Below are positions 51,706-59,567 of a stretch of 64,000 nucleotides of DNA, one piece after another. This DNA is from Nitrospira moscoviensis. Lineage in GTDB: Bacteria; Nitrospirota; Nitrospiria; Nitrospirales; Nitrospiraceae. Below the pieces are notes generated by a model, which saw only the letters and a program-made list of their open reading frames with translations, was not told where the DNA came from and searched no databases. The stretch lies in the NCBI RefSeq assembly GCF_001273775.1, contig NZ_CP011801.1, forward strand, positions 1,838,001-1,902,000, read 5' to 3'. Each line of letters starts with the position of its first letter. Position 1 is the first letter of the stretch. A program made the position numbers and the translations under genes.

Positions 51706-52783
51706 CGAACTGATCCAGTGATTGGCCCAGCGCGCGGCGCAGTTCTTTCAGTTCCGGCCTGCTGTCGGAGCGTGTCCGGTCTTGCACGACGCGATTGAGG
51801 GCGCGCAACGGTTCGAGAATGCGGCGGTCCGTCGTCGTGCCGAGCGCGCGGACGATTTCCGTTTGCGTCGCGACCGGCTCGTGAGGAAGCTGCGCGAGCA
51901 AGGCCGGCACGATCGGGCTGTTCGGGTGCAACGGCGCCAGGCGGCCGAGCCCCTTGATCGCCGCCAGGCGGGTCCGCGGGTCGCTGTGCCGGAGCCGGTC
52001 CAGCAAGACCGGAATACAGGCTTCGTTGCCGATGGCGCCGAGCGCGACCGCGGCCCGCTGGACCAGCTCCGGATCCTGCTCGTCCAGCGTCCGGCTCAGC
52101 GCGGGAATCGCCTCCACGGCGAACATGTTGCCGAGCAGCGTGATGATCGTCGCGCGGTGGTCGGGCGGCGTGGACGGCTGCTCGAGTACGGCCAGCAACC
52201 GATCCGGCTGCCCCCAGACGCCCGCAAGCAAGAATGGAAAGGGATCGTCGGCCAGCCGGGCAGCCAACTGCGCGAGCGCCTGCCCGCCGGCCGGGCCGTC
52301 GGCCGGTCCGTCCGCCGCATTTCTCTCGGCGTCCCCGCGGATTTCGTGCCGCCAGTCTGATGATTGGTTGTCGATCCGATACGTGATCTGACAGGCCGGG
52401 CCCTTCCACAAACGCGCGGCGGCATCCATTCGATCCGCGTCGCCTCCCGAGGTGACCGGGCCTTCCCACGTTTTGCGCTCTTCGCACTTGATTTTGACCG
52501 TCACGTCGGGCGGCCGGCCCGGCTCGTTCGCCACCCGGTACCCCAGCGCCTGAAGACGGCCGGCTGCCGCGGCGGCGATGCCGGAGGCATCGGCGCCGCC
52601 GTCAGCCGTCAAGGCGACGACGTCCAGCTCGATCCGCTCGGCGGCTTTCAAGCGCGCCTTTTGCTCGGTCGTAAACAGTTCACGGTGGGCTTGTGCCGGG
52701 CCGGCGGCGGCCAGCATCAGGGCGACGGTCGAGAGTATGGCGCAGGAACGAATCATCGGTGGTCTCGCCTCCGGTCGGTTCAT
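51683..52783 (-). CDS. Secreted HEAT-repeat protein
   Basis: 366 residues; signal peptide ILSTVALMLAAAGPAQAHRE. The N-terminal half (to about 190) has a beta-rich domain (TVKIKCEERKTWEGPVTSGG). The C-terminal half contains HEAT/PBS repeats (ATIITLLGNMFAVEAIPALS, LVQRAAVALGAIGNEACIPV, TRLAAIKGLGRLAPLHPNSP). Likely periplasmic scaffold. Start may be ATG 52783 or 52756 (MIRSCAIL). It overlaps the upstream gene by 4 bases. Confidence 0.82.
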   Translation of the reverse strand: MNRPEARPPMIRSCAILSTVALMLAAAGPAQAHRELFTTEQKARLKAAERIELDVVALTADGGADASGIAAAAAGRLQALGYRVANEPGRPPDVTVKIKCEERKTWEGPVTSGGDADRMDAAARLWKGPACQITYRIDNQSSDWRHEIRGDAERNAADGPADGPAGGQALAQLAARLADDPFPFLLAGVWGQPDRLLAVLEQPSTPPDHRATIITLLGNMFAVEAIPALSRTLDEQDPELVQRAAVALGAIGNEACIPVLLDRLRHSDPRTRLAAIKGLGRLAPLHPNSPIVPALLAQLPHEPVATQTEIVRALGTTTDRRILEPLRALNRVVQDRTRSDSRPELKELRRALGQSLDQFDGVHTDE

Positions 52784-53109
52784 GTCCGCTCCGGACAGCC
52801 GAGTACGTACCGCGCGCGCCCGGAGGCGTCCGTGGACTGGCGTGAATGAAAGGGCGGCACGTCGGCCTGCAGCCGGCGGAGCAGCGACGGGACCTTCATG
52901 GCCGCCGGTACTTCACAGAGCCAGACATGCGCGCCGGACTCCAGATCGTCGAAGTGCCGCTGGACGCGAAAACCGGGATGCTCCATGAAATACGCGGACA
53001 GGAATCCGGTCACCGCCTGTACGACCCACGGATGCTCCTTGAGGTAGGGATAGCTGAGCCACAGCTCGACTACGGCAAGGTCACGTTCATCGTCCACGCG
53101 AGGCTCCAT
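52780..53109 (-). CDS. Hypothetical protein, about 109 aa
   Basis: The frame is open from 53157, but the similarity-like part begins at ATG 53109 (MEPRVDDERDLAVVELWLSY). Features: PYLKEHPWVVQAVTGFLSAY, GFRVQRHFDDLESGAHVWLC. Soluble; no signal or known motif. An alternative start at 53145 (MRDLVECG) exists. It overlaps the HEAT-repeat gene start by 4 bases, suggesting coupling. Function unknown. Confidence 0.55.
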   Translation of the reverse strand: MEPRVDDERDLAVVELWLSYPYLKEHPWVVQAVTGFLSAYFMEHPGFRVQRHFDDLESGAHVWLCEVPAAMKVPSLLRRLQADVPPFHSRQSTDASGRARYVLGCPERT

Positions 53110-53198
53110 GCGGCTGTCTTGGCCGCACTCTACCAAGTCTCGCATTGAGACCGCCACCGGGATCTGTGTATGGTACGGAAATTCCAGCGGAGGTTCGT

Positions 53199-54038
53199 AT
53201 GACGTTGACGGCGTACAACGGGGTGTCCATTCCCTCCTTCATGTACGGGACGGCGTGGAAGAAGGAGGCCACCACCGGTTTGGTCTTGCAGGCAGTCCAG
53301 GCGGGCTTCACGGCGATCGACACGGCGAATCAGTTGATCCACTACGACGAAGCCCGGGTGGGGGAGGCCTTGCGCCGGTTGGCGGAGGAGGGCGTGCCGC
53401 GCGACCGGCTGTTTCTGCAGACGAAGTTCACCCCCGTGAACGGGCAGGACCATCGGCTGCCCTATGACGGTACGGCGCCGGTCGGGACCCAAGTGCGGCA
53501 ATCGTTCGAGAGCTCCCTCGCGCATCTGCACACGGAGTATCTGGATTCGTATGTCCTGCACGGGCCGTATTACCGCCGCGGGCTGGGACCGGAAGATTGG
53601 GACGTCTGGGCGGCCATGGAGCAGCTGTACGAATCCAAGCGGACGAGAATGATCGGCGTGAGCAACGTCTCGGCCGAGCAACTCGCGCTGCTTTGCGAGC
53701 GCGCGACGCACAAACCGATGGTCGTGCAGAACCGTTGTTATGCCGCCTTCGGGTGGGACCGGGCGGTGCGGGACCTCTGCCGCGCTCACCACATCCTCTA
53801 CCAGGGCTTTTCATTGTTGACGGCCAACCGCGACGTCTTCACTGAGCCGGATGTGCGGGCCATGGCGGCGAAGTACGGCGCCACGCTCGCACAGATCGTG
53901 TTCCGGTTCGCCATGCAGGTCGGCATGCTGCCCTTGACCGGCACGACCGACCCGCAACACATGAAAGAAGATCTGGAGTGCGGCCGGTTGACCCTCACGC
54001 CCGAAGACGTGCAGCGGCTCGAGACGATCGGGATGTGA
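53199..54038 (+). CDS. Aldo/keto reductase, cytoplasmic
   Basis: 279 residues from ATG 53199 behind GGAGG. AKR barrel: FTAIDTANQLIHYDEARVGE (catalytic Asp, with Tyr displaced by a two- or three-residue insertion compared with the usual DTAxxYxNE), FLQTKFTPVNG (Lys), DSYVLHGPYY (His), and the NADP-binding end GTTDPQHMKEDL. It reduces aldehydes or ketones with NADPH. Distinct from the Tat-exported AKR at 24038. The following DUF488 gene begins 21 bases downstream. Confidence 0.88.
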   Translation: MTLTAYNGVSIPSFMYGTAWKKEATTGLVLQAVQAGFTAIDTANQLIHYDEARVGEALRRLAEEGVPRDRLFLQTKFTPVNGQDHRLPYDGTAPVGTQVRQSFESSLAHLHTEYLDSYVLHGPYYRRGLGPEDWDVWAAMEQLYESKRTRMIGVSNVSAEQLALLCERATHKPMVVQNRCYAAFGWDRAVRDLCRAHHILYQGFSLLTANRDVFTEPDVRAMAAKYGATLAQIVFRFAMQVGMLPLTGTTDPQHMKEDLECGRLTLTPEDVQRLETIGM

Positions 54039-54059
54039 CAGACGGGGACGATCGGACCC

Positions 54060-54434
54060 ATGAGCGTCGCCATCAAACGTGTCTACGAGCCGGCGGGCAC
54101 GCGCGACGGGTTCCGCGTGCTGGTCGACCGTGTCTGGCCGCGCGGCATCTCGAAGGCGAGCGCCCGCGTCGACCTCTGGCTCCGCGAGATCGGTCCTTCG
54201 ACCGCGCTGCGGAAGTGGTTTCAGCATGACCCGGCCCGCTGGAAGACCTTTGCGTCCCGTTACCGCGCCGAGCTCCGCGGCAAAGGCGAGCTCCTCGCGT
54301 CGCTGCGCGAACGAGCCAAGCGCGGACGAATCACCCTCTTATATTCCGCACGCGACGAACGGTTCAATCAAGCGGTGGTATTGCGGGACGTTCTCGGAAG
54401 GCCGCGGCGGGCACGCCGCACTCGACCGTCTTGA
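54060..54434 (+). CDS. DUF488 family protein
   Basis: 124 residues. DUF488 signature: KRVYEPAGTRDGFRVLVDRV, then [19 protein letters not shown] and WFQHDPARWKTFASRYRAEL. Soluble and basic at the end. The family is uncharacterised. It follows the AKR by 21 bases on the same strand. A truncated second DUF488 lies at 55912. Confidence 0.9.
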   Translation: MSVAIKRVYEPAGTRDGFRVLVDRVWPRGISKASARVDLWLREIGPSTALRKWFQHDPARWKTFASRYRAELRGKGELLASLRERAKRGRITLLYSARDERFNQAVVLRDVLGRPRRARRTRPS

Positions 54435-54796
54435 ACGGGAGAGTCGTACGGCCGGTCGCCATCGTATCAACCACGACAGCCGCGCCCGGCAGGTGAATCT
54501 ATTACCTCCAACAGTCCTCTCTCGGCCTTCCCCTGGTCCCCTGGGGCACAAGCCCCTAGCCGGACGGAGCCGCCCTTGGCGTAAGGCGTCGTCTGGCTCG
54601 GGGATAGGCGCTCCGCCTGACCGCCCATTCAGACAACTTGTCCGTCGCCCGGACGTTTTGTCCATACACCGTCCCCCCCGGCTGCGTGAATCCTAGAGAA
54701 TGTGATCGCACCGGTCGGGTCAAAAAGGGAGCGGTTTTTGCGAAGCGTCGCGGCAGTGTCGGACAACATTTCCACAGGCACAGGAGGGAGCCGACC
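54435..54796. other. 362-base non-coding region upstream of the acyl carrier gene
   Basis: No ORF of note. It contains a 12-base motif in two related copies, GACAACTTGTCC (54632-54643) and GACGTTTTGTCC (54652-54663), starting 20 bases apart. The first is also a perfect GACAA-N-TTGTC palindrome. This is a plausible regulator site for the downstream operon. Confidence 0.4.
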
Positions 54797-55048
54797 GTGA
54801 CAGAAGAAGCGTTGCGGGACGTCATTCAGAAATGGATCATCGAGCGGAGTCCGTTGCACCAACCGGTGGACGAGACTGTGGATTTGATTGCAAGCGGGGC
54901 GCTCGACTCCATGGGATTCGTCGAATTGTTGTCCCATGTGGAGTCCTGTATCGACCGGAAACTCGATCTGCAGGAGCTCGATGCTGAGGCCTTTACCTCC
55001 ATCGAAGGCCTCGTGCGGTGTGTGCTCACGCCGAAAACCCCGGTCTAA
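54797..55048 (+). CDS. Acyl carrier protein
   Basis: 83 residues from GTG 54797 behind GGAGG. The phosphopantetheine attachment Ser is in LIASGALDSMGFVELLSHVE (DSM), with the usual helix II; helix III region is LDLQELDAEAFTSIEGLVRC. It carries acyl or aminoacyl chains as thioesters. It is not next to fatty-acid genes, so it is an orphan or specialised carrier. The methyltransferase gene begins 20 bases downstream, giving a two-gene unit. Confidence 0.88.
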   Translation: MTEEALRDVIQKWIIERSPLHQPVDETVDLIASGALDSMGFVELLSHVESCIDRKLDLQELDAEAFTSIEGLVRCVLTPKTPV

Positions 55049-55068
55049 GAGGAGGCGAAGAGGATGCG

Positions 55069-55881
55069 ATGAACAGCGTGGTGGAAGCCTATTCGCAAGT
55101 CGCCGAGCGGTACGATGACGAACGCAATCACATCTCATGCTGGGGCCGATCCGCCGATCACGCGTTTGCGTCCATTCGTCCGGTCGACCATGATCGTCTG
55201 GTCGCCGACGTCGGCTGCGGCACCGGACGGCATCTCGCCCGGCTTGCCGCGCAGTATGGACGTCGGATCCAATTTGTCGGGGTCGAGCCGGCCGAGAACA
55301 TGCGGACAATGGCCGTCGAGAGGACGAACCCGTATCCCAGTGTCGAGATTCGCGACGGCGCCTTCGAACAGCTGCCGATGACTTCGGCCTCGGTCGACTA
55401 TCTCTACAGCCTCTATGCCTTCCATTGGACGACCGACCTGGAGGCCTCCGTCCGAGAGCTGGCGCGGGTGCTCAGCCCGACGGGACGCCTGGACCTCTTC
55501 TTTACCGGCCGGCACAACGGCAAAGAATTCCTCCGCGTGACGACGCCGATCTTCCTGAAATACATGGGCGCGACGGCTCTCCTCCAATCGACCCTGTTGC
55601 GGAAGCAATTGACCAAGGAGGCGGCCGGCGCCCTGTTTTCCTCCGTGTTTCCGCCCGAGCGTGTCGTGGTCACCGACTCCTATGAGACCTACTACGATTC
55701 GCTCGACGGCCATTGGAGCTGGTGGATCCGCGCTGAGGGACATTTTGCCCAGATGGACCCCGAGCGTAGAAAGCGTTGCGACCTCGACATCAAGCGGGCG
55801 CTCGCCGGCCTGATGACGGAGAAGGGGATCCCGTATACGATCCATTGCGTTCACGTCCAGATAGAAGCCGGACCTGGATAG
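55069..55881 (+). CDS. Class I SAM-dependent methyltransferase
   Basis: 270 residues from ATG 55069; GGAGG lies 13 bases upstream and GAGG nearer. Motif I: LVADVGCGTGRHLARLAAQY; post-I acidic IQFVGVEPAENM; motif II/III region PMTSASVDYLYSLYAFHWTT and REL ARVLSPTGRLDLFF (split). The C-terminal half is helical and family-specific (FPPERVVVTDSYETYYDSLD). It is adjacent to the carrier protein, so methylation of a carrier-bound substrate is possible; substrate unproven. Confidence 0.85.
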   Translation: MNSVVEAYSQVAERYDDERNHISCWGRSADHAFASIRPVDHDRLVADVGCGTGRHLARLAAQYGRRIQFVGVEPAENMRTMAVERTNPYPSVEIRDGAFEQLPMTSASVDYLYSLYAFHWTTDLEASVRELARVLSPTGRLDLFFTGRHNGKEFLRVTTPIFLKYMGATALLQSTLLRKQLTKEAAGALFSSVFPPERVVVTDSYETYYDSLDGHWSWWIRAEGHFAQMDPERRKRCDLDIKRALAGLMTEKGIPYTIHCVHVQIEAGPG

Positions 55882-55911
55882 CAGGAATCCCGCCACGCGT
55901 CTTAATGTGTC

Positions 55912-56124
55912 GTGAGCCGACTTAATCCCAAGCGCATCGACGAGCCGGCGGCCAAGCCCGACGGCTTCCGCGTGTTGGTCGTCCGGCTCTGGCCCCGCGG
56001 CATCTCGAAGGCCAAGGCGAAGATCGACCTGTGGCTCCCGGAGTACCTGCAGAGTATCCGCGAGGCTCGCCGGGAGTATAAGGCGGGCCGTGTAAAGTCT
56101 CACGCCGACGTATTCGGCCGATGA
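55912..56124 (+). pseudogene. Chimeric fragment: DUF488 N-terminus joined to antitoxin C-terminus
   Basis: The 70-residue frame from GTG 55912 begins [40 protein letters not shown]: the first 40 residues of a DUF488 protein. From about 56038 it changes to [26 protein letters not shown], the typical end of a RelB/Phd-type antitoxin (split here). The stop overlaps an ATG (ATGA) of a toxin start. This is a recombination joint of two truncated genes, not a functional protein. Confidence 0.7.
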
Positions 56125-56219
56125 AGTACCGGCTGATCTATACCCACCGTGCCATCAAAAACCGTTCAGGAAGCCCACTTAAACGCAAGCTTCTTCTGAT
56201 TGAGTGCACAGTCTCGTAG
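56121..56219 (+). pseudogene. RelE-like toxin 5' stub
   Basis: ATG 56121 opens [16 protein letters not shown], matching the first strand and helix of RelE/ParE mRNA interferases, then runs into unrelated sequence and stops at 56219. It overlaps the antitoxin fragment stop (ATGA), as in intact relBE-type pairs. The catalytic region is absent. Confidence 0.6.
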
Positions 56220-56384
56220 ATACAGATTGATGAGGTGCTGGTAGGGCATGCCGAGTTCCTCGGCGAGTCCCTTGAAGTAGGAGATGGTTGAATTGTCCAG
56301 CCGAATGGTAATGGGCTTCTTGATCAGACTCCGATACGGGTTTCGCACATCCTTCATCTTTGAGAAATCATACTGTGCTCTCAT
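56166..56384 (-). CDS. BrnA/CopG-like antitoxin, apparently without its toxin
   Basis: 72 residues: MRAQYDFSKMKDVRNPYRSL, then KKPITIRLDNSTISYFKGLA, EELGMPYQHLINLYLRDCAL. This matches BrnA-type antitoxins, ribbon-helix-helix with KxxTIRLD and the YQxLINxYLRDCA end. The expected BrnT toxin should precede it on the same strand, but the next minus-strand gene is a different antitoxin-like ORF. So it seems to be an orphan. Confidence 0.82.
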   Translation of the reverse strand: MRAQYDFSKMKDVRNPYRSLIKKPITIRLDNSTISYFKGLAEELGMPYQHLINLYLRDCALNQKKLAFKWAS

Positions 56385-56423
56385 ACATCACCTTCTCGTA
56401 TGATCGAGTAGGCCATTGGGAGC

Positions 56424-56609
56424 CTAGAGGCCGAGGTCTTTCAGAATCGCATCGAGTGACTTCGCTCCTTTCTTCTTCGTTTCTGCCAGAGCCGCCCGCG
56501 CGTCGGCGAGATCGATCCGATCTTCCAATTCTTCCATGATCGCGCCGGTGCTCACGTCATCCGGTAGCTTCTTAATGAGTTCCAGTGCTTCAGGCTTGGC
56601 CTTCGCCAT
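56424..56609 (-). CDS. Putative antitoxin, 61 aa, without visible toxin
   Basis: ATG 56609 follows GGAGGAGGAAC. MAKAKPEALELIKKLPDDVS, TGAIMEELEDRIDLADARAA: resembles the short antitoxins (KPEALxLIxxLPDDVS...IMxEL) that normally precede RelE-type toxins. Here the downstream gene is the BrnA-like antitoxin, not a toxin. It may act in trans or be a remnant. Confidence 0.6.
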   Translation of the reverse strand: MAKAKPEALELIKKLPDDVSTGAIMEELEDRIDLADARAALAETKKKGAKSLDAILKDLGL

Positions 56610-56758
56610 GCGTTCCTCCTCCATCAAATGCTGGTGTTTAGGCTATGCCTGGAAGGCTGAAGAAGCAAGTCAGCCGCGATAGGGGACCGGAAGGTGTGGC
56701 AGCTGGGGCAAGGGCGGAATGGTTCCTGCACCTTGTCTTGGCCCTCATACCGCTTTTC

Positions 56759-57046
56759 TTAGGCCGCAGAGCGGCTGACTTTCACGTCGACCTTCAGGCC
56801 GGCGTGGGTCAGCATGGTGATGAGGGTATCGACACTGAACAGATCGATCTTCCCTCGCATGAGGTCGCTGATCCGAGGCTGAGTAACGCCCAGACGCTCG
56901 GCGGCTCTTTTCTGCGTCAGGCCCTTCTCTCGAATGTGTTTTTCCAATTCGACCATCAGCATAGCCCGCAGTTTGAGGTTTTCTGCTTCCCCCGCTTTGA
57001 AGCCTAAGTCACGAAAGATGTTGTTGCTCGATACTCGCTTCTTCAT
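56759..57046 (-). CDS. higA: HigA-type XRE antitoxin
   Basis: 95 residues. HTH_37-type XRE fold: LKLRAMLMVELEKHIREKGL, TQKRAAERLGVTQPRISDLM, then RGKIDLFSVDTLITML. The start overlaps the toxin stop by 4 bases. In higBA systems the antitoxin binds the operon promoter and neutralises the RNase toxin. Toxin-first order is typical. Confidence 0.88.
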   Translation of the reverse strand: MKKRVSSNNIFRDLGFKAGEAENLKLRAMLMVELEKHIREKGLTQKRAAERLGVTQPRISDLMRGKIDLFSVDTLITMLTHAGLKVDVKVSRSAA

Positions 57047-57372
57047 GTGCGCCTCCGCTGACTCAGTAACAACTGAAGCCGCTGGCGTGCGACATCCAGC
57101 GCTGTTTGTGGAGTCTTGCGTGTCTTTTTCTCGAAAGCATGCAGGACATACACAGCCTCAGCCAATTTTGCCAAAAAGATAACCCGATACTCGTGGTCAC
57201 AGTGAATCCGTAATTCCTGAACACCGCTGCCCACACTCGGCAGGGGCTTCCAGTCCGATGGCTCCAGTCCTGACTGGACCTTAAAGAGCTGATAGCCAGT
57301 ATCTCGCTGGGCCTCATCCGTCCAGTTGCGGACCTCATCCAAAGATGGGCCTAGCCACACGAGACGTTTCAC
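57043..57372 (-). CDS. higB: HigB-type RelE-superfamily toxin
   Basis: 109 residues; phage-derived Gp49-like/HigB family: LVWLGPSLDEVRNWTDEAQR, WKPLPSVGSGVQELRIHCDH, EYRVIFLAKLAEAVYVLHAF, EKKTRKTPQTALDVARQRLQ. The conserved Phe-x-Lys-Lys-Thr-xx-TP motif is present, so it looks active as a ribosome-dependent mRNA interferase. The start is GTG 57372 with no ribosome site; a promoter places the transcript start about 3 bases upstream, suggesting near-leaderless translation. Confidence 0.88.
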   Translation of the reverse strand: MKRLVWLGPSLDEVRNWTDEAQRDTGYQLFKVQSGLEPSDWKPLPSVGSGVQELRIHCDHEYRVIFLAKLAEAVYVLHAFEKKTRKTPQTALDVARQRLQLLLSQRRRT

Positions 57373-57381
57373 GGAATGCAG

Positions 57382-57409
57382 TGTATATAAAATATTGTAT
57401 AGCCGTCAA
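57382..57409 (-). promoter_or_regulatory. higBA promoter with AT-rich operator-like sequence
   Basis: On the minus strand TTGACG (57404-57409), 16 bases, then TATACA (57382-57387). The spacer and -10 form an AT-rich, nearly symmetric block (TATACAATATTTTATATAC) in otherwise GC-rich DNA, as expected for a HigA operator. Confidence 0.6.
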
Positions 57410-57688
57410 CTGGCATACCGCTGGTTTGATTAGTCCATCAGTATGAGGGAGCCATCAAAGCGGGAGAGGATCAGAAAGAAAAGATAGGCTGCTCGCCGTA
57501 GGACACGCTCCTTCGGCGAGCTCATGGCAAGCAGGCAGGGGGAATGGGGGTTGGAGGGCGTCTTCTGGAGCTCTGCCAGAAGGCGAGGGCGGCCTGCGAA
57601 GCCGTTAGGAAAGTAGCCTGTCCCCCTTTTCTTCTCCCACGCTATCTACTTTTTCTTTTTCGACTTCCCAGTAGTTAGTCATGGTCAG
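57410..57688. other. Intergenic region without identified gene
   Basis: Nothing coding is visible. It contains an inverted repeat (CTTCTGGAGCTCTGCCAGAAG, near 57562-57582, arms CTTCTGG/CCAGAAG) and a pyrimidine-rich run near 57640-57665. Confidence 0.35.
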
Positions 57689-57886
57689 CTAGCTTCGAAG
57701 TGCGGGAAACAGTTTCCAACCCCCAATTGCCATGGCCAATCCGATGGCCAGATTGAATAAAGAGTTTGCCGGTCCGTGGAATTCGCCATAGTAGAGTCCC
57801 ATGAATCCCATCAATGTCATGAACGCGCCGAAGAGCATCATGGCGATGGAGGCGAAACCTCTGATCGCATAAGCAAGCCCCTTCAT
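57689..57886 (-). CDS. Small membrane protein, 65 aa
   Basis: MKGLAYAIRGFASIAMMLFG, AFMTLMGFMGLYYGEFHGPA, NSLFNLAIGLAMAIGGWKLF: two to three hydrophobic helices. No family recognised. Lower GC than core genes. The start is preceded by CAGTAC and a weak ribosome site. Probably an inner-membrane protein. Confidence 0.55.
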   Translation of the reverse strand: MKGLAYAIRGFASIAMMLFGAFMTLMGFMGLYYGEFHGPANSLFNLAIGLAMAIGGWKLFPALRS

Positions 57887-57944
57887 GTACTGAATAGTAA
57901 CGCCTGGCGGTTGAGAAGGGGAGACAATAAGATTTTGGAATCGA

Positions 57945-58379
57945 TCAAGTTATGGTAGGAGAGGTTGCTTTCTCTGTGGCGATGTTCTTTCTGAGAGGTG
58001 CGAGCAGCCACGGCATGCCGGCGAAGAGTAAAAGGCTTAGGTAGTAGGCCGTGCCTGAAATGGGATCACGGTGAAAGAGCGCGTCGCTTGGTGACATGCC
58101 GCGAAGGGCGATGCCAACCAGCAAATCCGCGGCGAGTACCAGCCCCATTGCGATCAGCCCAACGATCAGTCTCTTCCGTGCGTCCGCCTCAGCCAGCGGG
58201 TGCCGGTTCATCCAGCGAGCCGCGAAGACGATGACCGTCAGCATGAGCGGCATTTCCAGCAGTTCGGCAGTTCGCTCGCCTACGAGCGGAAGAATCAGCA
58301 GCACACGGACAGTCCCCAACACGAACCCTGCCCCAAAGACGAGCAGAAAATAAACGACCGCCGGTTTGAACACGTTCAT
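57945..58379 (-). CDS. Four-helix membrane protein of unknown function
   Basis: 144 residues with about four helices: AVVYFLLVFGAGFVLGTVRV, ELLEMPLMLTVIVFAARWMN, LIVGLIAMGLVLAADLLVGI, TAYYLSLLLFAGMPWLLAPL. The conserved-looking ADARKRLIVG and GxxxGxxR (GAGFVLGTVRV) resemble a widespread uncharacterised bacterial family. Function unknown. Divergent from the DUF429 gene. Confidence 0.7.
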   Translation of the reverse strand: MNVFKPAVVYFLLVFGAGFVLGTVRVLLILPLVGERTAELLEMPLMLTVIVFAARWMNRHPLAEADARKRLIVGLIAMGLVLAADLLVGIALRGMSPSDALFHRDPISGTAYYLSLLLFAGMPWLLAPLRKNIATEKATSPTIT

Positions 58380-58439
58380 GGGACCGCTAGCGTAGCGGAG
58401 AAGGTGAATTTGCTACAATCCCGGCACCGGAGGGTGGGG

Positions 58440-59054
58440 ATGCCGTACGGGACGCTGCCGGTTGTTGTGGGGATCGATCTTGCCGGGTCGCCGCGCCGGC
58501 CTACCGGTCTGTGTCTGCTCGACGGGACGCGGGCGGTTACGTCTGTGGCGTTCGGCGATGAGGAGATTCTCGCGCTGGTCAAGCTGGCGCGGCCGGCGAT
58601 TGTCCCCATCGATGCGCCGTTGAGCTTGCCATCCGGGCGGCGCTCCATCCATGCCCGCACGGGCGAGCATCTGCGGGAGTGCGATCGGGAATTGTTGCGC
58701 CGCAAGATTCGCTTTTTCCCCATCACGCTCGGGCCCATGCGCATGTTGACCGCGCGCGGCCTTGCACTGAAACGGCGGCTGGTGAAGATGGACTATCGTC
58801 CGGTCGAGTGTTACCCCGGCGCGGCGCAAGACGTCTGGGGCTTGCCCCGTCAACACCGTGATCTGTTCGGGCTGCTGGCCGGGCTGAGACGGCTGGGGCT
58901 GCGGGGATTGAAGAAGACGGCGACGAGCGATGAGCTGGATGCGGCCACGGCGGCCCTGGTGGGCCGCTGGTTCCTGGATGGACGGGGAACGATGTTGGGA
59001 GGGGAGGAGGGGATTCTCGTCCCGGTCATTGCGGGGTGCGGTCGTGTTGTTTGA
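58440..59054 (+). CDS. DUF429 family protein
   Basis: 204 residues from ATG 58440 behind GGAGGGTGGGG. VVVGIDLAGSPRRPTGLCLL is the RNase H-like first strand with an Asp; later VPIDAPLSL, RECDRELLRRKIRFFPITLG and ECYPGAAQ fit DUF429. The family is suggested to be nuclease-like (RNase H fold). Function unknown. The upstream frame to 58200 is not part of it. It heads the run of plus-strand genes to 63441. Confidence 0.88.
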   Translation: MPYGTLPVVVGIDLAGSPRRPTGLCLLDGTRAVTSVAFGDEEILALVKLARPAIVPIDAPLSLPSGRRSIHARTGEHLRECDRELLRRKIRFFPITLGPMRMLTARGLALKRRLVKMDYRPVECYPGAAQDVWGLPRQHRDLFGLLAGLRRLGLRGLKKTATSDELDAATAALVGRWFLDGRGTMLGGEEGILVPVIAGCGRVV

Positions 59055-59087
59055 GGTGCTGAAGAGTAGACGGCGCTAGGATCTCCC

Positions 59088-59567
59088 ATGCGAATCGACA
59101 TCCATCAGGCGCAGGCGGACGATGCGCCGGTCATCACCAAGATGGTCGGCGAGCTGCTGGGCGAGATCATGACGGCCATCGGTGAACCGGTCTTCGGCTT
59201 TGATCCCGTCGCAACGGAACGACGGGCAAGGACCTGGATGGCGGATGGTTCATCGTTGGTATGGCTGGCCCGCGATTCGGAGTCTCGGCAGATCGTCGGG
59301 TTCATGGCTTTTTACGAGGGGTATGCGCTCTATGCGGAAGGGGCGTTCGGGACGATGTCAGAATTGTTTGTGCGCCGTGCCTTTCGATCACAGGGAGTCG
59401 GGGCGGCATTGATACACGAAGCGAAACGAGTCGCGAAGGCGCGGCGATGGACCAGGATCGAAGTGACGACCCCGCCGCTGCCCCAGTTCGATCGGACGTA
59501 TGAGTTCTACACACGCCATGGGTTCACCGTCTCCGGAGGCCGTAAGATGAAAGTCACGGTGACATGA
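59088..59567 (+). CDS. GNAT-family acetyltransferase
   Basis: 159 residues. GNAT: IVGFMAFYEGYALYAEGAFG, MSELFVRRAFRSQGVGAALI (acetyl-CoA loop RxxGxG/A), HEAKRVAKARRWTRIEVTTP, FYTRHGFTVSGGRKM. Substrate unknown. Its stop overlaps the C39-like gene start by 4 bases (ATGA), so translation is coupled. Confidence 0.92.
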   Translation: MRIDIHQAQADDAPVITKMVGELLGEIMTAIGEPVFGFDPVATERRARTWMADGSSLVWLARDSESRQIVGFMAFYEGYALYAEGAFGTMSELFVRRAFRSQGVGAALIHEAKRVAKARRWTRIEVTTPPLPQFDRTYEFYTRHGFTVSGGRKMKVTVT

